Notes: generated by a model not told the origin, from the sequence alone. Shown: positions 20,478-29,856, numbered from the stretch's first letter. The stretch: DNA of 64,000 nucleotides from Candidatus Accumulibacter proximus (GCA_016709675.1 JADJMH010000013.1:1-64000); one strand, 5' to 3'. Numbers and translations: made by a program.

Positions 20478-21130
20478 TGATTTTCCTTTCCTGCAATGGC
20501 GTTGTGTGGCGGCTCGCTGCGGCACGGGTCGGCGGCCGCCGATCGGACCGTGCTGGCCGCACTGACGGGGCCGGCCGCATCGAACTCGAGCAGGGTCGGC
20601 GAGAAAACCTCGGTCACCAGAACTGATTGGGCACCGAAGCCGAAATGCGAGCGACGAGCCCAGAGTGTATCGGGAGCATCCTGACCGTCAAGATGCAGCG
20701 CCGCCAGCGCCGGCGCGAACAACTCATCTCGCCGATCGATCCGCTTGACGTTCATCGGTCCACGGACGAAACCGGCATCGGCGAAGAGCAGGGCGCCGAG
20801 CGACCGGTTGCCGAGGCGCGCAAGCCAGCGGGTCAAAGGGCCGCGCGGTCGACAAGGCAGAACCGTGTGGGCGAAGACGACGATCCGATCATCGCAGCTC
20901 AGCGCCACCTCACGAATCCACGCATGCGCGCCGCGCTCAAGGCCGAGTGCCACAGCTTCATCGCCTGTCGGCCTGCCCAGGTCCTGGCGCAACAACTGCA
21001 CAGCGAAGCGCCCTCTGGCCTGGATGCGTGCCGTCAACGAACCACGGTCGCGCAGCCAGGGAAGGAAAGAGAGATTGTCGGCGGTGCGTAGCACGCGACT
21101 GCGCCACTGCTGGCTATCGGCAACGCTCAT
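20459..21130 (-). CDS. ubiC: Chorismate--pyruvate lyase UbiC
   Basis: A 223-aa protein resembling chorismate lyase, which releases pyruvate from chorismate to give 4-hydroxybenzoate, the first step of ubiquinone synthesis. Supporting segments are FLPWLRDRGSLTARIQ, WIREVALSCDDRIVVFAHTV, and the C-terminal RRSHFGFGAQSVLVTEVFSP, where the conserved Glu sits. The tail (about 30 residues after FSPTLLEF) is Ala/Pro-rich and overlaps gpsA. ubiA is not next to it in this window. Confidence 0.88.
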   Translation of the reverse strand: MSVADSQQWRSRVLRTADNLSFLPWLRDRGSLTARIQARGRFAVQLLRQDLGRPTGDEAVALGLERGAHAWIREVALSCDDRIVVFAHTVLPCRPRGPLTRWLARLGNRSLGALLFADAGFVRGPMNVKRIDRRDELFAPALAALHLDGQDAPDTLWARRSHFGFGAQSVLVTEVFSPTLLEFDAAGPVSAASTVRSAAADPCRSEPPHNAIAGKENQCASRF

Positions 21131-21157
21131 TGTCCGAAAGCGCCGGACTGCCGCCGG

Positions 21158-21601
21158 CTACTGCGGACCAGGGGACTTCTCGGTGCCACCAATGCGCGCC
21201 CCGGGCTTGATGCCCTTGCTCGAAAACCAGCCGAGGTTCATTTCCAGCGCAAAGCGGGCAGCTTTCGCGGCGCAGTGGTTGTCTTCGGTCTCGGGCTGCA
21301 TGTTCTCGATATTCAGAATGCGCCCTTCCTCGTCAAGAAAGGCGACCGAGAGCGGCAGGTACGTGTTGCGCATCCACATGCAATGGCGTGCGGCCTGCGG
21401 AAAAACGAACAGCATCCCGTGATTCGACGGCATACTGCGGCGATGCATCAAACCTTGCGCCCGATGGGGATCGTTGGCCGCCACCTCGGCCTCGATCCGG
21501 TAGAAACCAGCGCTCAGCTCGATATGCGGCATTTGCGCCGAAACCGCTGGAGCGGCTAGGAGCAGAAAAGCGGTGATCAAGGAAAAACAGGAGCGGTCCA
21601 T
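21158..21601 (-). CDS. DUF192 secreted protein
   Basis: A 147-aa protein with a signal peptide (SLITAFLLLAAPAVSAQ) and a DUF192 domain; family marks are GLMHRRSMPSNHGMLFVF and MWMRNTYLPLSVAFLDEEG. Function is unknown, and the domain is widespread in extracytoplasmic proteins. The start was placed at ATG 21601 because GGAG lies six bases ahead; a start 27 bp upstream is possible. It is upstream of ubiC on the same strand. Confidence 0.85.
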   Translation of the reverse strand: MDRSCFSLITAFLLLAAPAVSAQMPHIELSAGFYRIEAEVAANDPHRAQGLMHRRSMPSNHGMLFVFPQAARHCMWMRNTYLPLSVAFLDEEGRILNIENMQPETEDNHCAAKAARFALEMNLGWFSSKGIKPGARIGGTEKSPGPQ

Positions 21602-21698
21602 CGAGGACTCCGGCAGCATTGGTAGCACGAGACAGACGCGGCGCTTGGCCTGGTGACATCCGCCCGGCAGTCGAATCTGACGACGACGGTCACGGTCA

Positions 21699-22055
21699 CT
21701 ATTTCTTCCCTGCCTTGCCTTTGGGCTTGACCTTCTCGGCAGGCTTCGTCGGCGGGGGAGTCCCGGCAGTCGAGGCCGCAGCGACTCGTGCTGGCTTCGC
21801 TGATCCGGTCTTCTTCTTGCCAGTCGGCTTCCCGGCTCCCTTGGCCACGGGTTGCCCTGCGGCCTTGCTTCCCTTGCTGACCGGCTGCGTGGTGGGCTTC
21901 GCCGCTGGCTTCGGCGGCGCCCCGACGGCCTCGCCGAAGGTCACCTCACCGTCTTCATGCTCGGCCGCCTTCGGGACGGCCAGTGTCGCTGCGCAGGACA
22001 AGGACAAGCCCACGACCAGAAAGCAATGCAGCAGTCTGCAGATGGATTTTCTCAT
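21699..22055 (-). CDS. Small secreted Lys/Ala/Pro-rich protein of unknown function
   Basis: The 118-aa product starts with a signal peptide (LLHCFLVVGLSLSCAATLA). The mature part is of low complexity: after a short acidic stretch (EHEDGEVTFGE) it is a run of PAAKP, KGSKAAG and KPTGKKKTG-like units, strongly basic and resembling histone H1 tails. It may bind anionic cell-wall polymers or DNA, but this is only inferred from composition. No family was recognised. Confidence 0.55.
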   Translation of the reverse strand: MRKSICRLLHCFLVVGLSLSCAATLAVPKAAEHEDGEVTFGEAVGAPPKPAAKPTTQPVSKGSKAAGQPVAKGAGKPTGKKKTGSAKPARVAAASTAGTPPPTKPAEKVKPKGKAGKK

Positions 22056-22176
22056 AGCCAGCTTTCTCGACGTCTCGGTCCGGATTATCGCATTGCCACA
22101 GCAGGCGGCGAACCCGCCTGCTGGCGCCCGATGAAACCCGCCTCGTCCCCGACCGGTACGCGAACTGCCGGCCGGA

Positions 22177-23766
22177 TCAGTGGCTGGTGCCTTCTGAACG
22201 CGATATTTTATTCCAGACGTTGTACTTGCCGACCGGTTTCTTCGCCGGGATGCGCTTTACTTCCTTCAGCGTCCGCGCGTCGATCACCACCAGCGCGCCA
22301 TCCATTTCCCACAGGCTAGCAAGTGCGTAACGGCCATCCCGGGTGAATTCGACATGCGCCAGCGTCTGTCCGGGCTCAGCCTTTATCTGCGCCACGACTT
22401 CGAGCGTCTGCTTGTCGATTACCTGCAGCGTGTTCTTGTGTTCCTTGCTCATCATCGAGTCGGTAAAGGCGTAGCGCGTGTTCTCGTGGCTGCGCATGAA
22501 GAATCCGGGTCCAAGCGTCCTGATCTGCTTGACGTTCTGGTAGTTGCCCAGGTCGATCACGGTCACCAGGCCTTCATTGAGATTGGGCGAGGCCATCACG
22601 GTTCGCTCGCGCCCCGACGGGTCCTTCCACTGCCAGGTGATACCCGAACCAAGATGCGGCATCCCTGGCAGGTCAAGGTCGGCGATCTTCTTGCGTCCGT
22701 CGAGAAGGATTACCTGGCCCTTGGTCGCCGAACGTGAAGAACCGAGGATCTCGTCGTAACTCTGGGTGAAGAAGAAGTCATCAAGGTAGTCCGTTAACAT
22801 CGTCCGGCGCGGGTGGAACATTGCCGGCCTGAACTCCCCTTCCCGATACTGAAAGTCATGCACCAGGCCCTCGGCCACCGGCTCGGCGGCCGGGTCATAG
22901 CTGATCTCCCAGGCCTCGGGCACATCCTTGAGCGCGGCGACGAAACTCTTGCGCGGCGCAGCGTCGTACACTGCCGAGACCCGCGAGCTCTTGTCACCAG
23001 CGGCGTTGAGCGCGGGAATGATCTTGACCAGCGAGAGGTCCCGTGCATCGAGCAGCACCAGACTGTGGGGCAGGTAGTTGGCAACCATGACCCATCTGCC
23101 GTCGCCCGAAACCGCTGCATTACGTGTGTTGAGCCCGGCGCGTATCTCGGCGACAACCACCAGATTGTAGATATCGAACTTGCTGATCCAGCCGTCGCGC
23201 GAGGCGAAATAGACGAAGCGGCCGTCCGGCGAAAACTTCGGCCCGCCGTGCAGGGCATAGCGGCTGGGAAAGCGGTGCAGGCGCTCGAGCTTGTCACCGT
23301 CGAGGACGGACACATGATGGTCGCCGGTCTCGACGACGATGAACAGGTTCAGCGGGTCGGCTCCCTTCAGTCCGGCGCCGGGGCGCGCCGGCAGCTTCGC
23401 GGCGTCGGCATTGACGACCTGCGAAGCGCGGATCTCTGCTTCACCCCATACCGGCGCCGGGCTGACCTTGCTGTAGATCCATTCCGCCAGTTGCTGGGCC
23501 TGATCAGCATCCAGCTTGTCGCCGAAGGCCGGCATCTGCGTCGCCACACGCCCCTCCCGGATGACTTTCAGGGCGTCTGGCCGGCGCAAGCGCTCGAGGT
23601 TCTCCGGCAACAGGGCCGGACCGATACCGCCCAACCGCGCTTCGCCATGACAGGCAGCGCAGTGCTCCTGGTACAAGGCCTTGACGTCGGCGGGACCGGC
23701 AAACGCCGGAGCGCCGACAAGAATGGCTGCCAGACAGAAAGCTGGGAAGCCCGCATGCCATTTCAT
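22177..23766 (-). CDS. nirN: NirN-like cytochrome: heme d1 biosynthesis dehydrogenase
   Basis: A 529-aa periplasmic protein with a signal peptide (residues 1-23), an N-terminal cytochrome c domain (C36-A-A-C39-H40) and an eight-bladed cytochrome cd1-type propeller. Propeller signatures are PDGRFVYFASRDGWISKFD and VSGDGRWVMVANYLPHSLV. This architecture is shared by NirS and NirN. The pairing with nirJ and the length favour NirN, which oxidises dihydro-heme d1 to heme d1. It overlaps nirJ by 4 bp (ATGA), so the two are co-translated. The rest of the nir cluster is not in the window. Confidence 0.85.
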   Translation of the reverse strand: MKWHAGFPAFCLAAILVGAPAFAGPADVKALYQEHCAACHGEARLGGIGPALLPENLERLRRPDALKVIREGRVATQMPAFGDKLDADQAQQLAEWIYSKVSPAPVWGEAEIRASQVVNADAAKLPARPGAGLKGADPLNLFIVVETGDHHVSVLDGDKLERLHRFPSRYALHGGPKFSPDGRFVYFASRDGWISKFDIYNLVVVAEIRAGLNTRNAAVSGDGRWVMVANYLPHSLVLLDARDLSLVKIIPALNAAGDKSSRVSAVYDAAPRKSFVAALKDVPEAWEISYDPAAEPVAEGLVHDFQYREGEFRPAMFHPRRTMLTDYLDDFFFTQSYDEILGSSRSATKGQVILLDGRKKIADLDLPGMPHLGSGITWQWKDPSGRERTVMASPNLNEGLVTVIDLGNYQNVKQIRTLGPGFFMRSHENTRYAFTDSMMSKEHKNTLQVIDKQTLEVVAQIKAEPGQTLAHVEFTRDGRYALASLWEMDGALVVIDARTLKEVKRIPAKKPVGKYNVWNKISRSEGTSH

Positions 23767-24959
23767 GACGTTCTCCGTATCCGGATGTGGGGTGTGACCG
23801 TCAGGCGCTCACGGCCGGGGGCGACACCGATCTCCTCGTCGTCGAGATAACAGCCGGGGTCCTCGGCCCAGGCGTCGCCCGTCAGTTGCTGCGCACGGAC
23901 GCGGGTATTGCCGTTGCAGATGTCGAAGTGCTGGCATTCGCCACAGCGCCCAGAGACAGTGCGCGGGGACTGCTTCAAACCCGCCAGCAGCGGGTCCGAG
24001 AGGTCCATCCAGATTTCCGAGAAGGGACGCTGGCGAACGTTGCCGAGAGTGTAATGCCACCACATGGTGTCGGGATGGACGTTGCCGAGATTGTCGATGT
24101 TGGCGACGTTCACGCCCGATGAATTGCCACCCCACTGGACGAGGCGAGCGCGAATGATGGCTGCCTTGTCGGGAAAGTGCCGCTGCACCCAATGCAGGAA
24201 ATACACGCCGTCGGCATCGTTGTTACCGCTGGTAAACTCCTTGTGCAGTCCCCGCTGCTGGTACTCCCAACAGGTTGCGAAAAGCAGATCCATTGCCCAA
24301 CGGGTCAGTCGGTGCTGTGCGTCATCCTGACGGTTCTTGTTGCCACGGCCGGCATAGTTGAGGTGCGAGAAATAGAAGCGGAAGATGCCTTCGTCCTCGA
24401 CCAGTTCGAGCAGGCGCGGCAGGTCGCGCGCGTTGTCCTGGGTCATCGTGAAGCGCACGCCGATTTTCATGCCGAGGTCACGACAGAGGCGGATGCCTCG
24501 CAACGAGGCTTCGAAGGCGCCCTTCATCTGGCGGAAGCGGTCGTGCGTTTCACCGATGCCATCGAGCGAAACACCGACGTAGTCGAAATCACAGTCCGCG
24601 ATGCGAGCGATGTTCGAAGCGTCGATCAGGGTGCCGTTCGACGACAGACCGACGTAGAAGCCCATCGATTTGGCCCGACGGGCAATGGCGAAGATGTCCC
24701 GGCGCAGCAGGGGCTCGCCACCGGAGAGGATCAGCACCGGCACGCGGAAGCGGCGGAGGTCGTCCATCACGGCAAAGACCTCATCGGTCGTCAGCTCACC
24801 CGGAAAATCTTTGTCGGTAGAGATGGAATAGCAGTGCCTGCAGGTGAGATTGCAGCGCCGGATGAGATTCCAGATCACCACTGGCGCCGGTGGGTTTCGT
24901 TTGGGGCCGGGCAGTGTCGGCGCCGAAAGCTCCTGCATGTATTGCGATATGCGAAACAT
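23763..24959 (-). CDS. nirJ: Heme d1 biosynthesis radical SAM protein NirJ
   Basis: A 398-aa radical SAM enzyme that removes propionate side chains to give the keto groups of heme d1. The [4Fe-4S]/SAM motif is C36-NLT-C40-RH-C43, followed by LILSGGEPLLRRD. The C-terminal SPASM-like region has CGECQHFDICNGNTRVRA and PGCYLDDEE for extra clusters. The start is ATG 24959 with GGAG eight bases ahead; the frame is open for another 1.9 kb upstream, but that part runs antisense to mscS and clsB. It is the first gene of a nirJ-nirN operon behind an FNR-type box. Confidence 0.92.
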   Translation of the reverse strand: MFRISQYMQELSAPTLPGPKRNPPAPVVIWNLIRRCNLTCRHCYSISTDKDFPGELTTDEVFAVMDDLRRFRVPVLILSGGEPLLRRDIFAIARRAKSMGFYVGLSSNGTLIDASNIARIADCDFDYVGVSLDGIGETHDRFRQMKGAFEASLRGIRLCRDLGMKIGVRFTMTQDNARDLPRLLELVEDEGIFRFYFSHLNYAGRGNKNRQDDAQHRLTRWAMDLLFATCWEYQQRGLHKEFTSGNNDADGVYFLHWVQRHFPDKAAIIRARLVQWGGNSSGVNVANIDNLGNVHPDTMWWHYTLGNVRQRPFSEIWMDLSDPLLAGLKQSPRTVSGRCGECQHFDICNGNTRVRAQQLTGDAWAEDPGCYLDDEEIGVAPGRERLTVTPHIRIRRTS

Positions 24960-24986
24960 CGTGCAATCTCCAGCAGCAAATGGCGC

Positions 24987-25028
24987 ATTAAAGAGCAGGC
25001 TCGTCGGGGTGGCTTTGACTTGGATCAA
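24987..25028 (-). promoter_or_regulatory. FNR/Anr-type box and -10 element of the nirJ-nirN operon
   Basis: TTGACTTGGATCAA (25015-25028) matches the FNR/Anr/Dnr consensus TTGAT-N4-ATCAA at 9 of 10 positions. On the minus strand TTTAAT (24992-24987) lies where a -10 box should be if the site is centred at -41.5, the class II activator position. The expected transcript would start near 24980, about 20 nt before the nirJ ATG. Confidence 0.8.
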
Positions 25029-25208
25029 GGCCTCCAACGTCACCTGCCCGGACGCACCACCGAAGATGATATACGCCACGAGCCCACCGGCCGGCGAAGT
25101 CGAGACGGTGCAAACGTCGATGCGCTGACGCCAGCGCGTGCGCTGAGGGCTTGCGCGGTCGACAGGACAATGGGAAACTGGCTGACCTTCAACGGATAGG
25201 AGAAACTC

Positions 25209-26030
25209 ATGAATGCTCAGGACATCTCTCGCTGGCAGGAAATGGCACTGCAAACCGGCTCGGAACTCGGGATCAAGGTGCTCGCAGCGATTGCCTTCTG
25301 GATCATCGGTCGGTGGCTGATTGGCGTCGTTGGACGTCTCGTGCAAAACGCACTGGGCCGTCAGAAGGTCGATGCGACCTTGATGCGCTACCTCGGGACG
25401 GTCATCAATGTCACTCTGAATATCATCCTGGTGATCGGCATCCTGGGCTATTTCGGCATCCAGACCACCACCTTTGCCGCCCTCTTCGCCGCCGCCGGTG
25501 TAGCCATCGGCCTGGCCTGGTCCGGCCTGCTGGCCAACTTTGCCGGTGGCGTGTTTCTGATCATCCTGCGGCCGCTCAAGGTGGGTGATTTCGTCACGGT
25601 TGGCGGCATCACCGGCACGATCAAGGAGGTCGGCCTGTTCACCACGGCGCTCAATACGCCGGATAACGTGCTCACGCTGGTCGGCAACAGCAAGATCTTC
25701 TCCGACACCATCCAGAACTTCTCGACCAACCCCTATCGTCGGGTGGATCTGAAGGCACAGCTGTCCGGGGCGGCTGATCATGCGGCGGCGATGGCACTGC
25801 TCAAGGAGAAAATCGCGGCTATTCCCAACGTGATGGCGAGCCCGGCAGTCGATGTCGAGATTCTCGAATTCAACCTGGTTGGCCCGGTGCTGGCCGTACG
25901 TCCCTACTGCCACACGGACCACTACTGGCAGGTCTATTTCGACACCAACCGGACGATCCGTGAATCGCTCTCGGCGGCTGGCTTCCCGGCGCCGATGCCG
26001 GCGCAGGTGGTGTTCGTCAATCAGCAATAG
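25209..26030 (+). CDS. mscS: MscS-family small-conductance mechanosensitive channel
   Basis: A 273-aa inner-membrane channel that opens under hypo-osmotic stress. Three membrane segments are visible near residues 20-40, 62-82 and 88-112. The third is the pore helix with the Gly/Ala pattern AAGVAIGLAWSGLLANFAGG, followed by the beta domain (LRPLKVGDFVTVGGITGTIKE). The length fits the E. coli MscS type. An AGGAG ribosome site precedes the ATG. It is divergent from nirJ. Confidence 0.92.
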   Translation: MNAQDISRWQEMALQTGSELGIKVLAAIAFWIIGRWLIGVVGRLVQNALGRQKVDATLMRYLGTVINVTLNIILVIGILGYFGIQTTTFAALFAAAGVAIGLAWSGLLANFAGGVFLIILRPLKVGDFVTVGGITGTIKEVGLFTTALNTPDNVLTLVGNSKIFSDTIQNFSTNPYRRVDLKAQLSGAADHAAAMALLKEKIAAIPNVMASPAVDVEILEFNLVGPVLAVRPYCHTDHYWQVYFDTNRTIRESLSAAGFPAPMPAQVVFVNQQ

Positions 26031-26096
26031 ACTCGACGACGACCACGTCGCGAAACTCCGCGCCGGGGGTTGCCTGCCGCCCGGCGGCGCAGCACG

Positions 26097-27257
26097 ATGG
26101 CGCCTGAGTTCCTGCCCGGCAACCGGTTGACCCTGTTGAACAGCGGCGTGGAGTACTTTCCAGCACTGATCGCGGCGATCAACGAAGCGCGGCATGATGT
26201 CCATCTCGAAAGTTACATTTTCGAGGATGATGCGACAGGGCGCGCCGTTGTCGACGCGATGACCAATGCCGCTCGCCGCGGTGTCACCGTGCGGGTGCTC
26301 GTCGATGGCTTCGGTGCCCCCGAGTTTTCTGATCGCCTGCAGCCGGGACTGGTGTCGGCTGGTGTCCAGGCAATGATCTACCGGCCGGACATCGCGCGCT
26401 TCAACTTGCGTCGCCATCGCCTGCGTCGCCTGCACCGAAAGCTGGCGGTCATTGATGGAGAAATTGCCTTCGTTGGTGGCATCAATATCATCGACGATTT
26501 GAATGGCCCGCATCCGATGCCGCCGCGCCACGATTATGCGGTGCGCGTCGAGGGGTCGCTGCTGACGCCGATTCAGCTTACGCTGCACAGACTTTGGGAA
26601 ATGGTGCTGTGGGCGAAACTGAATCGCCGCGACCGGCTGCCGAAAACGTCGCGCCACGAGCCGATACCGCGAGGGGATCAGACAGCAGCCTTTCTGATAC
26701 GGGACAACATCCGCCACCGGCGCGACATCGAAGAGGCCTACCTTGAGGGAATCGCCGCGGCAGAGCATGAGATCATTCTCGCCAACGCCTACTTCCTGCC
26801 CGGGCGCCGCTTTCGACGGGCCCTGCGCGATGCGGCAGGGCGTGGCGTACGGGTGATCGTCCTGCTGCAGGGACGCGTCGAATACCGGCTGATGCATTAC
26901 GCCACACAAGCGCTTTACGGCAAGCTACTCGGTGCAGGCATACGGATATTCGAGTATCAGCGCAGCTTCCTGCATGCCAAGGTCGCGGTCATCGACAGCT
27001 ACTGGGCGACCGTTGGTTCGTCCAATATCGATCCTTTCAGCCTGCTGCTCGCGAGGGAAGCGAATGTCGTCACGCGTGATGCAAAGTTCGCCAGCGAACT
27101 GCGGCACAGTCTTCGCCAGGCGATGCAGACTGGCGCCCGCGAACTGCCTGTCGATAACTGGCAACAGCTGGCGTGGCATTCCCGCCTGTTGCGCTGGGCA
27201 AGCTACAATCTGGTCCGCATGCTGGTAGGCCTCGCCGGTTACGGCGGCAAACACTGA
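26097..27257 (+). CDS. clsB: Cardiolipin synthase B-type phospholipase D family protein
   Basis: A 386-aa protein with two HKD phospholipase D motifs, HRKLAVIDGEIAFVGG and HAKVAVIDSYWATVGSSN. It would join phosphatidylglycerol (or PG with PE) to form cardiolipin. There is no N-terminal transmembrane hairpin, which is why ClsB is preferred over ClsA. ATG 26097 is chosen; a TTG at 26070 is in frame. It follows mscS by 66 bp, a possible membrane-stress pair. The 3' end overlaps the convergent gluQ gene by 19 bp. Confidence 0.88.
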   Translation: MAPEFLPGNRLTLLNSGVEYFPALIAAINEARHDVHLESYIFEDDATGRAVVDAMTNAARRGVTVRVLVDGFGAPEFSDRLQPGLVSAGVQAMIYRPDIARFNLRRHRLRRLHRKLAVIDGEIAFVGGINIIDDLNGPHPMPPRHDYAVRVEGSLLTPIQLTLHRLWEMVLWAKLNRRDRLPKTSRHEPIPRGDQTAAFLIRDNIRHRRDIEEAYLEGIAAAEHEIILANAYFLPGRRFRRALRDAAGRGVRVIVLLQGRVEYRLMHYATQALYGKLLGAGIRIFEYQRSFLHAKVAVIDSYWATVGSSNIDPFSLLLAREANVVTRDAKFASELRHSLRQAMQTGARELPVDNWQQLAWHSRLLRWASYNLVRMLVGLAGYGGKH

Positions 27258-28186
27258 TCTGGATCGACGCCGCGCCGTGCCGGCACCCGCCCGATCGACC
27301 AAGCGGCGATGGCCCAATGCCAGAGATCGACCAATCGGCCATTACGGACGTCCTGCGGTGGGGAGTGGCCAAGAAAATGCAGCGCGGCTGCAAGGACCAC
27401 GCTGCCAGCCGAGGTATCGACAGCTCTTGCCTGGGTCTGTTTGGAGAGCTTCTCGCCGGCAGCGTTGGTCACCACCGGCAGATGTGCATAGCTAGGCCGA
27501 GCCAGAGCAAGGCGCTGTTGCAGCCAGATCTGGCGCGGCGTCGAGTCGAGCAGATCTGCTCCGCGGACGACGGCAGTGACCCCCTGTGCGGCGTCGTCGA
27601 CGACAACCGCCAGCTGGTAGGCAAACTGTCCGTCGGCACGCAGGAGAATGAAATCGCCGACCGCGTTCTGTAGATTCTGCCGCACACGTCCCTGTACCCG
27701 ATCCCGAAACGAGATCTCTTGATCCGGCACGCGCATTCGCCAGGCGCGCGCAGCGCGTCCCTCGGCGAGCCCTGGACGACAGGTTCCCGGATATAGCAAC
27801 CCCCCATCTGCCGCCGGTGGTGGTGAGCAGGCGGCAATCTCGCGTCGTGAGCAGGCGCAAGGGTAAACCTCGCCGTCCAGCTGCAGTCGCGCGATGGCCG
27901 CATGATAGACATCCAGACGCCGGCTCTGGACCATCACCTCACCATCCCATTCAAAACCGAATCCTTCCAGCGTACGCAGGATCCCGTCTGCCGCTCCGGG
28001 AACCGTGCGCCGCTGATCGACGTCTTCAATGCGCAGCAGCCACTCGCCGTCGCTGGCCCGGGCATCAAGATAACTGCCGACTGCCGCGACGAGCGAACCA
28101 AAGTGCAGCGGACCCGTCGGCGAAGGTGCAAAACGTCCTCGGTAGAGGAGACCACTACGACCGTCGTTTGGCTTGACGAGGCTCAT
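27239..28186 (-). CDS. gluQ: Glutamyl-Q tRNA(Asp) synthetase
   Basis: A 315-aa truncated GluRS paralogue that attaches glutamate to queuosine in tRNA-Asp. The HIGH-like site is RFAPSPTGPLHFGSL, the KMSKS-like site is KLSKQ, and the zinc ligands appear as PCACSRRE plus the later YPGTC. It lacks an anticodon-binding domain, as expected. The product may end with a slightly longer tail than usual (DPDQCLPP). Confidence 0.93.
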   Translation of the reverse strand: MSLVKPNDGRSGLLYRGRFAPSPTGPLHFGSLVAAVGSYLDARASDGEWLLRIEDVDQRRTVPGAADGILRTLEGFGFEWDGEVMVQSRRLDVYHAAIARLQLDGEVYPCACSRREIAACSPPPAADGGLLYPGTCRPGLAEGRAARAWRMRVPDQEISFRDRVQGRVRQNLQNAVGDFILLRADGQFAYQLAVVVDDAAQGVTAVVRGADLLDSTPRQIWLQQRLALARPSYAHLPVVTNAAGEKLSKQTQARAVDTSAGSVVLAAALHFLGHSPPQDVRNGRLVDLWHWAIAAWSIGRVPARRGVDPDQCLPP

Positions 28187-28310
28187 TGTCGATCACGGTC
28201 GGAGACCGAAGCGCTGGCGGCGCCGATCAGGATGGGGACCGACGCAAGCCGCCTTGGTAATTGCCCAAGCGCCGGGTAAAATCTCCGGGTCATCAACAGG
28301 ATTCCCCCCA

Positions 28311-29198
28311 ATGAGCGATCGCGCGATCACCCCAGCCGACGAAGCCGCCATTCTCGCCGAGGCACTCCCCTACATCAAACGGTTCCACGGCAAGACCATC
28401 GTTGTCAAGTATGGCGGTAATGCCATGACCGACGAGAATCTGAAGCAGTGCTTCGCGCGCGATGTCGTTCTCCTCAAGCTCGTCGGGATGAACGTCGTGG
28501 TGGTTCACGGGGGCGGTCCGCAAATCGAGCATCTGCTCAAGCGCGTCGGCAAGAAGGGGCGGTTCGTTCAGGGCATGCGGGTCACCGATGGAGAGACGAT
28601 GGAAATCGTCGAGATGGTGCTCGGTGGCCAGGTCAACAAGGACGTTGTCAACCTGATCAATCAGGCGGGCGGCAAGGCGGTAGGCCTGACCGGCAAGGAC
28701 GGCAGTTTCATTCGCGCCAGAAAGCTGCTGCTGGCCAACGAGGACAACAGCGATGATCTGATCGACGTCGGCCAGGTCGGGGACATCACGCAGATCGACC
28801 CGTCGCTGATCGGACATCTGGAGTCCGGTGGCTTCATCCCGGTCGTCGCACCGATCGGTGTGGGCAAGAATGGCGAAACCTACAACATCAACGCCGACGT
28901 CGTCGCCGGCAAGATTGCCGAAATACTCAAGGCCGAGAAGCTGGTCCTGCTGACCAACACGCCCGGCGTCCTCGACGATACAGGCACCCTGCTCACCGGC
29001 ATGACGCCGAAGCAGATCGACGACATGGTCACCGACGGCACGCTGTCCGGTGGCATGCTGCCGAAGATCAGCTCGGCGCTCGACGCCGCACGTAACGGCG
29101 TCAAGAGCGTACATATCATCGATGGTCGCGTCGAGCACGCGCTGCTCCTGGAAATCCTGACTGACCACGGCGTCGGCACAATGATCAAGTCGCATTGA
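28311..29198 (+). CDS. argB: N-acetylglutamate kinase
   Basis: A 295-aa amino-acid kinase that phosphorylates N-acetylglutamate, the second step of arginine synthesis. Signatures are TIVVKYGGNAMTDE (ATP loop), VVVVHGGGPQIEHLL (substrate site) and INADVVAGKIAE. Start MSDRAITPADE at 28311 was chosen by family length; the frame is open further upstream. The N-terminal helix PADEAAILAEALPYIKRF suggests the arginine-sensitive hexameric type. Confidence 0.95.
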   Translation: MSDRAITPADEAAILAEALPYIKRFHGKTIVVKYGGNAMTDENLKQCFARDVVLLKLVGMNVVVVHGGGPQIEHLLKRVGKKGRFVQGMRVTDGETMEIVEMVLGGQVNKDVVNLINQAGGKAVGLTGKDGSFIRARKLLLANEDNSDDLIDVGQVGDITQIDPSLIGHLESGGFIPVVAPIGVGKNGETYNINADVVAGKIAEILKAEKLVLLTNTPGVLDDTGTLLTGMTPKQIDDMVTDGTLSGGMLPKISSALDAARNGVKSVHIIDGRVEHALLLEILTDHGVGTMIKSH

Positions 29199-29205
29199 TC
29201 GGAAG

Positions 29206-29856
29206 ATGGCGCTGAAAGCCTCGTTCCGGGTCTGGCTTTTCGACCTTGATAACACGCTGCACAACGCGACCCCGCACATCTTCCCGCACATCAACCGCTC
29301 GATGGTGAGCTACATCTGCGAGCATCTGAGCGTTGACGAAGGCGAGGCGACCCGCCTCCGGCAGGAATACTGGCAGCGATACGGCGCCACGCTACTCGGG
29401 CTGATGCGTCATCACGGCACCGATCCGCACCATTTCCTCTGGCACACCCACCAGTTCCCCGACCTAAAGCACATGCTGGTCCTCGAACGTGGCCTGAAGG
29501 CCATGCTGCGGCGGCTGCCGGGACCCAAGTTCGTCTTCTCCAACGCGCCACTGCGCTATAGCGAGGCGATACTCGAACTTGCCGGCATCGCGACCTGCTT
29601 CGACGCGGTCTACTCGGTCGAGCGCATCCGTTTTCAGCCGAAGCCGGCGGTTGGCGGCTTCCGCTACCTGTTACGCAGCGAGCGCTTGCATGCCCATCGC
29701 TGCATCATGGTCGAAGACTCGCTAGCCAATCTGCAGACCGCCAAGCGGCTGGGAATGAAGACTGTCTGGGTAAGCGCAAGCACGCGGCAACCCTCCTGGG
29801 TCGACCTGCGGCTGGCTTCCGTGCTCGATCTGCCAAGACATCTGCAGCGTCTGTAG
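29206..29856 (+). CDS. HAD-family pyrimidine 5'-nucleotidase-like hydrolase
   Basis: A 216-aa haloacid-dehalogenase phosphatase with motif I DLDNTL (residues 13-18), motif II VFSNAP, motif III Lys in RFQPKP and motif IV VEDSLANL. The sequence between motifs I and II (HIFPHINRSMVSYI) is characteristic of the SDT1/pyrimidine 5'-nucleotidase subgroup. It begins 7 bp after argB and is surely co-transcribed. The exact substrate is not shown by the sequence. Confidence 0.85.
   Translation: MALKASFRVWLFDLDNTLHNATPHIFPHINRSMVSYICEHLSVDEGEATRLRQEYWQRYGATLLGLMRHHGTDPHHFLWHTHQFPDLKHMLVLERGLKAMLRRLPGPKFVFSNAPLRYSEAILELAGIATCFDAVYSVERIRFQPKPAVGGFRYLLRSERLHAHRCIMVEDSLANLQTAKRLGMKTVWVSASTRQPSWVDLRLASVLDLPRHLQRL

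Noticed and set aside
24960..26909. 650-residue N-terminal extension of NirJ
   Set aside because: The part beyond ATG 24959 is antisense to mscS and clsB and lies upstream of the FNR box.
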